Of a stretch of 64,000 nucleotides of DNA, positions 10,601 through 18,254 are shown one piece after another. Both the position numbers and the translations under genes were made by a program. Every line of letters starts with the position of its first letter. The stretch's first letter is position 1. The notes under the pieces were generated by a model, which did not search any database, was not told where the DNA came from, and saw only the letters and a list, made by a program, of their open reading frames with translations. Origin of the DNA: Methylococcaceae bacterium UBA7658 (lineage in GTDB: Bacteria; Pseudomonadota; Gammaproteobacteria; Methylococcales; Methylomonadaceae); NCBI GenBank assembly GCA_002483425.1, contig DLHW01000052.1, forward strand, positions 31,745-95,744. Direction: 5' to 3'.

Positions 10601-12248
10601 AAAGCATCTTGCCCATCCCCTCCCATTGACAACCGTTGCCGGAATAGACAAAAACCGGGCCTTTCGGTTTATTAAGCTTGACGCCGAATGCTACCGAATC
10701 GCTTTGATCGTTGCCAGGGCTTGAAAACTCTAGCAGTTGCTCCGCGGCTTCTTTTGGGTTGTCGGCAAATACTAACGCGCCTTGTCCATGACGTTCACGG
10801 TTAAAAAAAGTAGAATATGCCGCATCGTAAAAACTATTTTCAGGCAAATCCGCAAGAAAACCGGCCATATCGCCCGCCGACTCTTTTAACCCGTTAACGT
10901 TTTTAGCCGACAGCAGGAACGGCAAAGGATTTTTATCAAGACGTACGACCGTGCTTTTGGAAGCATTGTGCGTACGTTCCGTGCTTTCTAATATAACGTG
11001 CGCGTTTGCGCCGCCAAAACCAAACGAATTGACGCCGATAACCAATTTGCCGTATTCCTTTAACGCGAGCGTTTCAGTAGGAATAGAAATATTCCAATCT
11101 TCACATTTGATCTGCGGATTAAGCTCTTCGATCCCTGCAGTTGCCGGAATCGTGCGGTGTTTCATGCAATTTAAAGCCTTTACCAGACCGGCGACACCCG
11201 ATGCGGATTCTAGATGACCTAGATTACTTTTAACCGAACCTATCGGCAAAGGTGTTTTTCGTTTCTGCGCCAATCCCAAACTGATCGCATAAGCCTCGAT
11301 TGGGTCGCCGACCGGAGTGCCGGTGCCATGGGCTTCCAAATAATCGATATTATCCGGATCGATGCCTGCTTTCTTGTAGACACGATCAAGCAATTCAGCC
11401 TGGACGTCGGCGCTTGGAATCGTCAAACCCGATTTATGACCGTCAGTATTAACCATACTACCGGCAACGAGGGCAAGAATTTGATCGCCATCGGCGACAG
11501 CCTGATGATAGTCTTTCAATAAAAAGAGACCGCCGCCCTCCGAACGCACATAACCGTCAGCTGATGCATCGAAAACATGACACCGTCCTGTTTTGGACAA
11601 CATAGACGCCTTAGAAAACGAAATAAAGCCGTAAGGGTGCAGATGCAGGTTGATACCGCCGGCTAATGCTTGCGAAACCTCGCCTGAACGAATGGCTTGA
11701 CAAGCCTGATGAAAAGCGACTAGCGCCGAAGAACAAGCCGTATCGACAGCAACGCTCGGCCCTCTGAGATCATAGACATAAGATATCCGGTTAGCGGCAA
11801 TGCTAGGCAAATTGCCTGTTGCGGAAGCGCTGTCCAAGGCAGCCAAATCGTCTGCAAGACGATAGGCACTGTCAACGCTTGAAATACCGATAAAAACGCC
11901 GCAATCCGACCCTTTCAGAGCGGAAGGAACTATCCCGGCATTTTCGAATGATTCCCAAGTCAACTCCAGCAACATTTTTTGTTGCGGATCCATGTGGCTT
12001 GCTTCGCGCGGCGATATTCCGAAAAATCCGGCGTCGAACCCTGAAATATCGCCCAGACTACCGGCGGCAAACGAATAACTTGTCCCCGGATGCCGCTTAT
12101 CGGGGTGTAAATAGGTTTCTTGAGACCATCGCAAAGGTTCTACTTCAGATAGCAAATTCCGTTTAGCAATCAGATCGCTCCAAAAATTTTCCGCGCATGT
12201 GCCGGGAAAACGGAATGCGTATGAAATAATGGCTACACGTTTTTCCAT
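4617..12248 (-). CDS. Iterative type I polyketide/fatty-acid synthase KS-AT-DH-(psiMT-psiKR)-ER-KR-ACP (RkpA-like)
   Basis: A 2543-residue single-module reducing synthase. KS: catalytic Cys172 in DTACSS, HGTGT near 306, NLGHLE. AT: GHSVGE near 620. DH: H-x3-G-x4-P near 922 and HPGVLD near 1084. A degenerate methyltransferase region lies around 1200-1560 with LLEISS where the SAM glycine loop should be, so it is probably structural. A pseudo-KR region follows near 1580-1700. ER: about 1790-2060 with IHGAAGGVG. KR: GGLGGFG near 2140 with Ser and Tyr (GSYVGAN near 2287). ACP: MDSLMG near 2453. No thioesterase is present. Domain order and length match RkpA, which makes a capsule-associated lipid in rhizobia. 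A fully reduced long acyl chain is predicted, passed to the adjacent oxoamine synthase. Confidence 0.93.
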   Translation of the reverse strand: MEKRVAIISYAFRFPGTCAENFWSDLIAKRNLLSEVEPLRWSQETYLHPDKRHPGTSYSFAAGSLGDISGFDAGFFGISPREASHMDPQQKMLLELTWESFENAGIVPSALKGSDCGVFIGISSVDSAYRLADDLAALDSASATGNLPSIAANRISYVYDLRGPSVAVDTACSSALVAFHQACQAIRSGEVSQALAGGINLHLHPYGFISFSKASMLSKTGRCHVFDASADGYVRSEGGGLFLLKDYHQAVADGDQILALVAGSMVNTDGHKSGLTIPSADVQAELLDRVYKKAGIDPDNIDYLEAHGTGTPVGDPIEAYAISLGLAQKRKTPLPIGSVKSNLGHLESASGVAGLVKALNCMKHRTIPATAGIEELNPQIKCEDWNISIPTETLALKEYGKLVIGVNSFGFGGANAHVILESTERTHNASKSTVVRLDKNPLPFLLSAKNVNGLKESAGDMAGFLADLPENSFYDAAYSTFFNRERHGQGALVFADNPKEAAEQLLEFSSPGNDQSDSVAFGVKLNKPKGPVFVYSGNGCQWEGMGKMLLEQSQTFRRVITEIDRLFSKYANYSLLDELAGLNGENRYQDTEIAQPALFALQVGVTEVLRENGIHPLAVVGHSVGEVAAAWASGILSLPTAVKVIYYRSHHQGRTRGSGQMTAVGLGQRDIESVFKQINADQLCVAGNNSFRGITVAGPTEQLQRLEAELAAHNVLFKRLDLDYAFHSQAMDTIKLGLVADLGHLSLNHMKIPFYSTVNGALMVDDKLDAEYWWHNIRQPVKFQEALKAMIAHSFNMFIEVGAHPVLRAYLQDSIKENEIEGVIVPTVMRGKDSFSQLKKSIALTILSGVEADKKRWFPVKGQFNKLPNYPWQKEKFSQPVTAESYGLMTRHKDHPLLGYALVQHELTWENQLDTQLYPYLADHNVGGSIVFPGAGFVEIALAAAHQVNPEKEFLEIEELEIHLPLLLNEDHAKVIRTEILNPSGQLKLLSRNLANGHDWIQHLVGRIVPSATGRKLDLEMPSAPRRKPDFTLASHTELTEWTGLQYGPAFKTITHGWSDKSSAIGFFEPPSCIQSAQQSYFLHPGVLDCAFQLIFQVLKDEVFNYEGIAFVPVKFGRIYLRANKAAPYLAKARLIKRSPHSINTEFTIFDCEGDAIAVFSDVRFRAIRLHKQHTQNPEYLDYHLTAAPVLHANTTGLFTCEMTARIPELIIQTFENSQNDSFNGRYSGEVEPLLDSLCLQYIAETLAQFTDGHGLLKKNLLDDLETADHNLQRVFQNTIDFAVKNRLLTVVKDKGWQLEANVLEKDISGQGIWRALVQEYPDYFYLINLAGRSGIHLENILRGKIKAEQIDLTPKLYDRITFQVLEQTCKKALTSLFQAYFEQAITQLEAGERLCLLEISSYKPVFAAAICSNLDFKVSDYRFASFCEEALNNAELLREHFPILEVVKLPAIQIEKANRRGYDRPSNFAVICLNSVNLKELKAMFTDLPALLVPGSPVIFLGQHPAQWLDIVLGASKAWWLTDEDEQVLSPQLTAQQVVEQLQALGFTETRILEPEDDGYSGMYIITGKSGLIEEESAVKNSEHWLIVASQSRSELRSASALAHQLKSSGQKVHVLKFNKNDTILDQLNKAKTNGAPYDHIVHLYGIGKNEVDAQLSRCLIASEMVKACETTATNATIWLLTNFVGSLFSCDQEKAGFVDNVSPDIAHDAALWGFGRTMLNEASNYKVRLLDSCGELSQTQILEGLTDELLHKERELEVVLDSHGKRFVPRLRLELDPQKKVINKEGQIQRLGFKLPGQLRNLHWESIALTELAADEVDVQVKATGLNFRDVMFTLGLLSDEAVENGFVGATLGLEFAGSIIAVGSKVKDFKVGDPVVGFGSASFSNRVRSKSSALAVIPPGIDFNAAATIPSTFFTAYYALVTQARLQPKEKILIHGAAGGVGIAAVQVAQWLGAEIFATAGSGEKRDFLSLMGVEHIYDSRSLGYAEEILADTGNAGVDVVLNSLAGEAINRNFQVLRPFGRFLELGKRDFYENTHIGLRPFRNNISYFGIDADQLMLERPNLTRELFADMMKLFQEGVLHPLPYTVFDANQVVDAFRYMQQAKQIGKIVVTYEHGVKTKPGFEKYQRAPLNLSAEGSYLVTGGLGGFGLKTAEWLVEKGARNLILLSRSGASAKEAQEVIQIMEKQGVKIYAKPCDVTDKAALKAVFKNIKAAMPPLKGIVHAATVIDDALVRNLTSAQIERVLAPKIKGALNLHELSLGLSLDFFILYSSATTLFGNPGQGSYVGANLWLEALASHRRQRGLPATCIRWGAIGDTGYLARNEKIKETLQNRMGGSMLSSVKALKIMEQMLLSSSATLGVMELDWHSLGRFLPTAQDDKFCEIATQHQDSTQHNESAVDIQRLVDESTDEELKTIFIDMLKQELAQILLLSADKIDPNQSVYDMGMDSLMGVELMVAIESRFGIQIPVMALSEASTLNKLVDKLILQLRGGANASEPASATSLVVTDLVKVHGSNVTPEQIETFTKQMDKDGSNNRIVH

Positions 12249-13062
12249 ATAAGTAAAGCCGGGTTATTTATTGAACAAAGGATTCATGGCTAAGCGTCAT
12301 GAATACAGTTTATTAAATCGAACCGATCTGATAGATCGTCAACTAGAAAGACAAGATGTAAAACAATATTAAATCGTTGAAAGTAATTGTTTTTTTATAA
12401 ATTTTGGATAGCTCACTGTTGTTCTGCATACCACTCCTTAGGTATTTCCAGGATTGCATTCTATATAAATATCGGGCTTACGGCAATTAACATTTCTTCT
12501 AAGGCCCTAATAGGCCAAAAACCTAAAGGCGGTAACTTAATCTGGTGGCTAGTATTAATCAGGTTAATTTAATTTTCCTTAAAATAATCAAGGTTAGCGC
12601 AACAACTCAATGTAATCTGAAAAATTGTAAAGCCACAAAGTTAAGCGCGTGTTACAAGATAAACTAACATCCAATCAAGCATGACCCGTTCTATTTTCTA
12701 CTGGAAAGTTTTAAAATTTTTTAAGGCTCTAAGTTTGAATGGATATTTATCGTTAAAAAGTGATATTTCTCACAACAATAACCGGAAATATTTCACAGAT
12801 TTATGCATTGATAGGATTTTTGAATCCATTTGTGATACGTCAAAGTATTTGATATGAAAATTATAGGTCAATTAACGTGCGCTTTTCTCTGGTAAAGCCT
12901 GCTCCAAGATCAATCTGAGCCTGTGGAATCTTATTATTTATCCTACCGGTAAGGTTACAATTTGAACTATTTCTTTATTGTCCTATTCACAATTTTGGTA
13001 TCTCAGAGGTGATAACTGATAGATAAATCAAAGTAACACTTTAACGTGACCGGTTATTGTCC
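12249..13062. other. Long AT-rich intergenic region between PKS and doxX
   Basis: About 810 bp without a convincing gene on either strand. The two adjoining genes diverge, so both promoters should lie here. It is visibly richer in A+T than the flanking coding DNA and contains many short T and A runs. The small open frames have no recognisable protein pattern and no good ribosome site. No transposase remnant was recognised. Confidence 0.5.
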
Positions 13063-13064
13063 AT

Positions 13065-13133
13065 ACGGAACTGTTAATTTCGTCCGCTACCAGGCGGAAA
13101 GCCTAACAGCCCCGTCTTTTGTCCGTGCAAAGG
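13065..13133 (+). ncRNA. Candidate structured leader RNA upstream of doxX
   Basis: The transcript would fold into two adjoining stems. Stem 1: ACGG 13065-13068 with CCGT 13112-13115, an AA/CC internal loop, then CTGTTA 13071-13076 with TAACAG 13104-13109, enclosing CCGC 13084-13087 / GCGG 13094-13097 with a six-base loop. Stem 2: CTTTTG 13116-13121 with CAAAGG 13128-13133 and loop TCCGTG. The CCGT in loop 2 could also pair with ACGG of stem 1, which would be a competing or pseudoknot pairing. I do not recognise a known riboswitch class. Folding was judged by eye. Confidence 0.35.
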
Positions 13134-13144
13134 TCTCAGCTTTT

Positions 13145-13190
13145 ATTTCAATAGACAAATTTGAAATAGCATTGAAATTTCAATTTTTTT
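13145..13190 (+). promoter_or_regulatory. Alternating complementary segments ending in a T7 run (attenuator-like)
   Basis: Four mutually complementary short segments follow the structured leader: ATTTCAAT 13145-13152, TTGAAAT 13161-13167, ATTGAAAT 13171-13178 and ATTTCAA 13177-13183. The last pairs with 13161-13167 to make a 7-bp hairpin followed directly by T at 13184-13190, about 19 bp before the doxX start. Segment 1 can sequester segment 2 or 3, which is the geometry of a terminator/antiterminator switch. The stem is AT-rich and weak. Repeated operator half-sites for a DNA-binding protein are an alternative reading. Confidence 0.35.
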
Positions 13191-13208
13191 AGCAATCGCG
13201 AGGATATT

Positions 13209-13670
13209 ATGAGAGCTTCATTCAACAAGATACTTCTATCCAATGCCGGTTTTGAAGCGCTTGTTCTGCGCATACCGGTCGGATTAATTTTAGCGGCGCA
13301 CGGTAGCCAAAAACTGTTCGGCTGGTTTGGCGGTTACGGTCTGGAGGAAACCGGACAGTGGATGGCCTCGACCGGCTTAAATCCTGGCTATATCATGGCG
13401 TTATTGGCAGGTTGTGCGGAGTTTTTTGGCGGTATCGCCCTTATGATAGGCTTCATGACGCGCCCAGCAGCTTTGATAAGTGCAATCACAATGCTAGTTG
13501 CGTTGTTTTGGGTGCATTGGGGCAACGGTTTTTTTCTATCTGACCACGGTATCGAATATGCCTTAGCATTATTTTCCGCCACTTCGTCGCTGACCATAAT
13601 GGGCGGCGGATGTTATTCCATCGACCACTATATTATCAAACGCACTACTCTAGGTAGCCAACCCCGTTAA
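13209..13670 (+). CDS. DoxX family membrane protein
   Basis: A 153-residue protein with about four hydrophobic segments. The N-terminal half has the DoxX-family pattern RIPVGLILAAHGSQKLFGWFGG and GLNPGY, followed by ALLAGCAEFFGGIALMIG. A GAGG ribosome site lies 6 bases before the ATG. DoxX proteins are small inner-membrane proteins linked in some species to oxidative and thiol stress complexes, but their biochemical role is often unclear. The gene stands alone, with a candidate structured leader upstream. The DoxX call is firm and the function is open. Confidence 0.85.
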   Translation: MRASFNKILLSNAGFEALVLRIPVGLILAAHGSQKLFGWFGGYGLEETGQWMASTGLNPGYIMALLAGCAEFFGGIALMIGFMTRPAALISAITMLVALFWVHWGNGFFLSDHGIEYALALFSATSSLTIMGGGCYSIDHYIIKRTTLGSQPR

Positions 13671-14094
13671 ACACAACCCGGAATAATGCTCAAGCCCTTT
13701 TGATGGCAATTTTATTATGAAATTACTGCTCTTATTTGGCATATTGACGGGTCAACCGCAATTAAATTTTAAGGCTATAAACCACCAGAAGGCCCAATGA
13801 CAGCCTAGAAAGATGTTAAGAACATATCATGTTAATATATTGTTATTAAACAACTTATTGTCAAAACACCTATCTGCGCGTAAACACTCTCAAGGGATAA
13901 ATGCAGAAACGGTGTTAAGCGCTCAAACTAAACAGAAAGACTTCTTTATACAGGCTATCTTGCAGCCGATTGCGATGATATGCCGGTTATCAAACCAATA
14001 CCGACATGCTCCATAAATAACAATTAGCCGGGAACTTGGTTTTACCCATGAGTGTAAATAATTCTGTGTAACTGCTTACAGGTTTAGTTAAATA
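13671..14094. other. Intergenic region after doxX
   Basis: About 420 bp with no supported gene. A 67-codon open frame from 13813 has no family resemblance and no clear ribosome site, and I do not accept it. The region leads into an IS256-type transposase remnant at 14095-14290, so part of it may also be degraded insertion-sequence DNA. Confidence 0.4.
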
Positions 14095-14290
14095 TAATTC
14101 TGTAACCGATCCTCGAATTCAATCAAAAACCGGTTTAAGGCAGATTTCCGATTCTTGATCGGCAGGGTTTATTTTTGAGAAACTACCTGAATAGCCAGAT
14201 AAACAACTTTTTTGGCGGGATCATCGGTTGGAAATAACTTTCGTTTTTGCAGTACCTTACGAATAACGCTGTTCAACCATTCGATGGCTT
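14095..14290 (-). pseudogene. IS256-family transposase C-terminal remnant
   Basis: Reading the minus strand from about 14290 gives IEWLNSVIRKVLQKRKLFP, then VVYLAIQVVSQK, an in-frame TAA, and TLPIKNRKSALNRF-x-IEFEDR. This matches the C-terminal end of IS256-type transposases, where the motif normally reads K-W-(T)-MPIR-(D/N)-W-K-AL-N-F. The stop replaces the expected tryptophan codon, and no upstream DDE portion is visible. It is a decayed fragment, not a gene. A second IS256 fragment covering the N-terminal half lies at 46787. Confidence 0.6.
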
Positions 14291-14390
14291 TTGATTTTTC
14301 CTGGACATTTTGGTTCAGTGTTATCGGAGGGTATGCAAATGCAGATCCCGCACATAAAATCGATTGTCTCCTACAGAAACCCGGCTAATT

Positions 14391-15179
14391 ATGTTCCTGG
14401 ATTTTTCCATTTCTCAAACCCTGCTGACGGTCTTAATATTTGTCTGGGCCGGATTTGTGCGGACCGGCCTCGGCTTCGGCGGCGCTGCGCTAGGTTTGCC
14501 TTTGATGCTATTCATATACAACGATCCGCGCTTATGGCTGCCGATTATTGGCGTACATTTGTTATTTTTTTCAGGTTTAACCCTATCGACCCGGCTCCAC
14601 AATGTCGATTGGCGTTACTTGAATAAGTCGTCTTTATATATCATCCCGCCCGCCCTCCTCGGCGTATTCGGGCTGCTTAATTTCCCCATTCTTTGGCTGA
14701 ACGTGTTTATTTACACGATCACCTTATTATACGGTTTTATGTGGCTATTAAACCGCGCCATTAAAAGTGGACGAAGTTGGGCCGATAAACTGCTTTTAAT
14801 CATCGGCGGCTATGTCGCTGGCGCGTCTTTGACCGGAGCGCCGCTGATGGTCGCTGTTTACATGCGCAACGTCAGTAAAGAAAAACTGCGCGACACTTTG
14901 TTCGTCTTATGGTTTATTTTGGTCAGCATTAAGATGGCGGCCTTCGTCGCCTTCTCAGTCGATTTGCATTTCTTAACATCATTGACGCTATTACCCGGCG
15001 CAGCGGTTGGTCATATAATCGGCTTAAAAACCCATCACGCCATTATGCGTAACGATCTGCTTTTTAAGCGGTGGATTGGCGGCGGCTTGGTGCTCGTGAG
15101 TAGCCTAGGATTGTGGGCGATAAAAGACGGAATTTTAGAGTCTGTCCTGGCAATGTGGAAAATCATCCTTTCTCGATAG
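14391..15179 (+). CDS. TauE/SafE (TSUP) family permease
   Basis: About 262 residues from the ATG at 14391. An upstream in-frame TTG at 14364 is possible but has no ribosome site. It has seven to eight hydrophobic helices, with the TSUP N-terminal signature WAGFVRTGLGFGGAALGLP and a second half-repeat with GGYVAGASLTGAPLMV. TSUP proteins export or import sulfite, sulfonates or other small organic anions across the inner membrane. The substrate cannot be told from sequence, and no sulfur-metabolism gene adjoins it. Length is typical. Confidence 0.85.
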   Translation: MFLDFSISQTLLTVLIFVWAGFVRTGLGFGGAALGLPLMLFIYNDPRLWLPIIGVHLLFFSGLTLSTRLHNVDWRYLNKSSLYIIPPALLGVFGLLNFPILWLNVFIYTITLLYGFMWLLNRAIKSGRSWADKLLLIIGGYVAGASLTGAPLMVAVYMRNVSKEKLRDTLFVLWFILVSIKMAAFVAFSVDLHFLTSLTLLPGAAVGHIIGLKTHHAIMRNDLLFKRWIGGGLVLVSSLGLWAIKDGILESVLAMWKIILSR

Positions 15180-15266
15180 CCTTCGGCTGCTGCCGATTTG
15201 TGAAATCCGGACGCCGGGGCTATACTGCGAAACTAGACATTATCAAATCTGTCCGGCTGAGTTTAC

Positions 15267-15791
15267 ATGAATACGTCTAAAGCACTCATTCTAATCGGTT
15301 CGCTTTTTGCCCTTCTACTGCTCGTTTGCGGAATTTTTTTTACCATGGGCGGCATTGTGAATACAGGCTCCAGTATCCCGTCCGGATTATATTGGAAAGT
15401 CGATAAACCCTTGGCCATCGATAAAACCGTCGTATTTTGTCCTCCTAACAAAGCTGAATTTCAAACAGCTCGTAACCAAGGCTTAATTAGCGGGGGTAAC
15501 TGCCCCGATAATTTCGATAACCTGATGCTTAAAGTAGCCGGTAAACGGAAAGATATCGTGTCAGTTAATGCGCAAGGCGTTACGGTTAATGACGTTTTAT
15601 TACCGCTCAGCAAACCTCTAGCGAATGCTAAGGGGGAGCAATCCATGCCTGCATTTAAGCTCAACCGGTATGAATTAAAAGAAAACGAAGTTCTGTTGAT
15701 GTCGGAATCCGTAGAGAATGCCTTCGACAGCCGGTATTTCGGCCCGATCAATACCGATCAAATCGACTCCGTTATCAGCCCTATTTTTTAG
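15267..15791 (+). CDS. S26 family signal peptidase, TraF-like
   Basis: A 174-residue protein with one N-terminal hydrophobic segment (about residues 7-32). The S26 box B is SSIPSGLYWK near residue 42, giving the catalytic Ser, and box D is LKVAGKRKDIV near residue 91, giving the general-base Lys. A late box with FDSRYFGPI corresponds to the S-R-Y-FGP motif of TraF and LepB. It is shorter than LepB and closest to the TraF type, which processes conjugative pilin. No conjugation gene was recognised nearby, so it is a stand-alone peptidase of unknown substrate. Confidence 0.8.
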   Translation: MNTSKALILIGSLFALLLLVCGIFFTMGGIVNTGSSIPSGLYWKVDKPLAIDKTVVFCPPNKAEFQTARNQGLISGGNCPDNFDNLMLKVAGKRKDIVSVNAQGVTVNDVLLPLSKPLANAKGEQSMPAFKLNRYELKENEVLLMSESVENAFDSRYFGPINTDQIDSVISPIF

Positions 15792-16032
15792 CGTCAACCG
15801 GGTTTTGATCTCAATCATTCGAGGTACATCATCCGCCAACTTACTAAAAACTTCCGCCAGGCCGTTTTTATGTGCTCAATAAGAACTTACCTACATCTCA
15901 AGTTTATTTTTAATGCGTTCGGTTTAATTAGCGCGACCTCTACCTCAATTTGAATTATCAAACTACAATTAGGTTTTTATTTAAACTTCTTCACTATTCT
16001 TCCTCAGATCTTAATCTAAAGCCAAGGTATAA

Positions 16033-17769
16033 ATGATGAGTTTACACTCATTGAAGCTCTCAAAAGCTTTCCCACCCTGTCCGCCGGGAACCGGTAAACC
16101 GTTGCCGTTCTCCATAGACGAATTCCAATTTACTGTTTGGCTCGACACCTTATCAGCCCAAGATGAGATAGCAAAATGCCAAGTTCTATTAAACGTTTTG
16201 CAGACATTGAATACGGCTTATCCGCCCGAACGTAAACTGATAACAGGCAGGACGCGGTTATTTTTTCTGGATAAAATCGGTGCCGTACTGACACCAGCGA
16301 CCACCTTACTGACTCATTTTCCAAGTGTTTCTGATATTTCGCCGGATCCAGACATATCCTTGCAAGAAATGGCAAGAAGCGAATTATCTGTTTGGTGCAG
16401 TTTGGAACTTGCCAATGCGTATTCTTTACTCGGTACAGAAGATTGTTTCAAAGAAAACGGCTATTATTCCATTGAAGAAAAAACATCTATCTTAGCCAAC
16501 GGACTCCAGGCGATGGGACGTGGTTTGCTGTATATCTGTCAAACTTACAGCAAACCTTATTCTTATTTTTGGTATAAATGCTTTCAATTTTACCGGCTGG
16601 CGCGCCTTTACCGGTTGAACGACGGCGATTTCAACGCATCCGTGGCGTTAATCGAGAATGCCTTTAAACGGCTTTTGATTTTTGCGCTCAGCAATACTAA
16701 TCAATTTTCTCCGTCCGAAATGAGGACGATTTACGAACTGCTGGGACATTACGCCGGCTATACAAGCTTGCTGAAATCGGTACCTAAAAAGAAATTCAAT
16801 GGTATCCCTTCCATTCATTTAAAAAGCGGCGGACCGCCGACGATTTCTAACGACGATTCCGACCATCACGACCCAGACCAGCTGTTCATCGCCACGGTAA
16901 CCGTTGCCAGCAAAATTTTAGAAGCGACGAACGATAGACGATCTCACCACTTACCTACCGACCGGCTCATGCTATTGCGGCTAGCTAAAACGTTAACATT
17001 AAACGAACAAAGAAAAGATACCCGCGAGACAACGGACGGCAATCACTTGGGCATTGTAGGGTTCGGCAATATTCTCGAGTTTTTAAGAGGAAAGGAAATC
17101 GAAAAACAAAATATGCTGGCCGGTACAGGTAAATTCGATCCGGTCAAACCGGGTGAAATCCGGGAATTGGATTTTGAATTAAGTAAGCCAGTTCATAAAG
17201 AAGATGATAATATTTTAGACTATAAAAGCGAGCCGCAATCTGAAAAAACGGCGCCGTTTTCCTTTCAAGTCGTTGAATTTACTAACCCTGACGATATATG
17301 GAAAAATAAACCTAATGTCCAGAAAGGTTCGCAAGAAAGCAATATCCGCTTACTCGACAGAAGTGTCCGGGGTTACGGTTTGCTCTGGACCGACAATTTA
17401 ATTAAACCCAAGGTTGGCAGTCTTGTCGCCATAATCAATCAAAACCTAACTATCGGTCTTATACGCTGGCTTGCGCAATCTAAAGAAACCGGCATGTTCA
17501 TGGGCGTCGAACGCTTGGGCTATCAGGCTACGGTCGTCAAAGTAACCAATCCGGGTTACCCGGATATTATGGCCAACGCTATTTATTTAACCCATGAAGA
17601 GGGGGAGCCGACGAATCCCACCGGCAGTTTAATTTTAATCAATAAAGATTTCAGACCCAGCGAATTTATTTTTATCCACAAGAATTTTAAGAACATCCGT
17701 TATCGTTTAACAAAACAATTGCACCTAACATCGTTTATCAATCATGTGGAAATCGTGCGCTCTCATTAA
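16033..17769 (+). CDS. Uncharacterised protein, possible PilZ-like C-terminus
   Basis: A 578-residue soluble protein with no signal peptide. The N-terminal 230 residues look alpha-helical and TPR-like. A charged, low-complexity linker spans roughly residues 330-420. The C-terminal part reads DRSVRGYGLLW, then KVGSLVAI, TIGLIRWL and GMFMGVERLG. That spacing resembles the beta-barrel of PilZ-type cyclic-di-GMP-binding proteins, where N-x-S-x-x-G and later G-V-x-x-L positions are conserved, but the N-terminal RxxxR motif of PilZ is not obvious. I do not assign a function. It is flanked by the S26 peptidase and a small membrane protein on the opposite strand. Confidence 0.6.
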   Translation: MMSLHSLKLSKAFPPCPPGTGKPLPFSIDEFQFTVWLDTLSAQDEIAKCQVLLNVLQTLNTAYPPERKLITGRTRLFFLDKIGAVLTPATTLLTHFPSVSDISPDPDISLQEMARSELSVWCSLELANAYSLLGTEDCFKENGYYSIEEKTSILANGLQAMGRGLLYICQTYSKPYSYFWYKCFQFYRLARLYRLNDGDFNASVALIENAFKRLLIFALSNTNQFSPSEMRTIYELLGHYAGYTSLLKSVPKKKFNGIPSIHLKSGGPPTISNDDSDHHDPDQLFIATVTVASKILEATNDRRSHHLPTDRLMLLRLAKTLTLNEQRKDTRETTDGNHLGIVGFGNILEFLRGKEIEKQNMLAGTGKFDPVKPGEIRELDFELSKPVHKEDDNILDYKSEPQSEKTAPFSFQVVEFTNPDDIWKNKPNVQKGSQESNIRLLDRSVRGYGLLWTDNLIKPKVGSLVAIINQNLTIGLIRWLAQSKETGMFMGVERLGYQATVVKVTNPGYPDIMANAIYLTHEEGEPTNPTGSLILINKDFRPSEFIFIHKNFKNIRYRLTKQLHLTSFINHVEIVRSH

Positions 17770-17812
17770 GCGGCTAAATTAGCCGGTATCACTGTTCCTC
17801 TTATACAATTAC

Positions 17813-18241
17813 TTATTGAAAATATTTTTCTGCTTTAGCTGTTTCAACACCCGTCAACATGCCGTATACGATATGTGATAAGCCTGTATACAAGAAAAAC
17901 ACCGGAATCGCAGCATCGATAGGGACATTATTGATTTTTCCGTAAAAAGCCAACGACCCAAGCATCATTAACAAAAAATAACCCACGAAAATCATTAATC
18001 TGGGCTGCGCAGTTGCATAACAATACAGACAAATTACGATTTCCGTCATTCCCATGTACAACAAAGCCATCCGCAGGTTGTTGTGCATAATGCCATACAA
18101 CTCCTCATTGAAACTGAATATGGTGTAGCTTTCAGAAATGGCCGTAACACAGCCATAGATTAAAATTAAAACAGAAATATAAAAATTGGCGTCGGCAATA
18201 AACTTTATTACCCTTAAAAATTTAGAATTTTGGTTGTTCAT
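17813..18241 (-). CDS. Small four-helix membrane protein, unknown
   Basis: A 142-residue protein with four predicted transmembrane segments, at about residues 15-38, 52-75, 80-100 and 110-130. I do not recognise the family. The start lies only 14 bases after the T-run of a strong hairpin on the same strand. Transcription entering from the photolyase side would therefore have to pass a terminator, unless a promoter lies in the short spacer or the hairpin is an attenuator. It ends tail-to-tail with the gene at 16033. Confidence 0.6.
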   Translation of the reverse strand: MNNQNSKFLRVIKFIADANFYISVLILIYGCVTAISESYTIFSFNEELYGIMHNNLRMALLYMGMTEIVICLYCYATAQPRLMIFVGYFLLMMLGSLAFYGKINNVPIDAAIPVFFLYTGLSHIVYGMLTGVETAKAEKYFQ

Positions 18242-18254
18242 CGTGGTTTCTCGA

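Noticed and set aside
12387..12572. 61-codon ORF in the PKS-doxX spacer
   Set aside because: AT-rich low-complexity sequence without a ribosome site or recognisable family.
13813..14016. 67-codon ORF downstream of doxX
   Set aside because: No ribosome site, no family pattern, and adjacent to a transposase fossil; likely chance.
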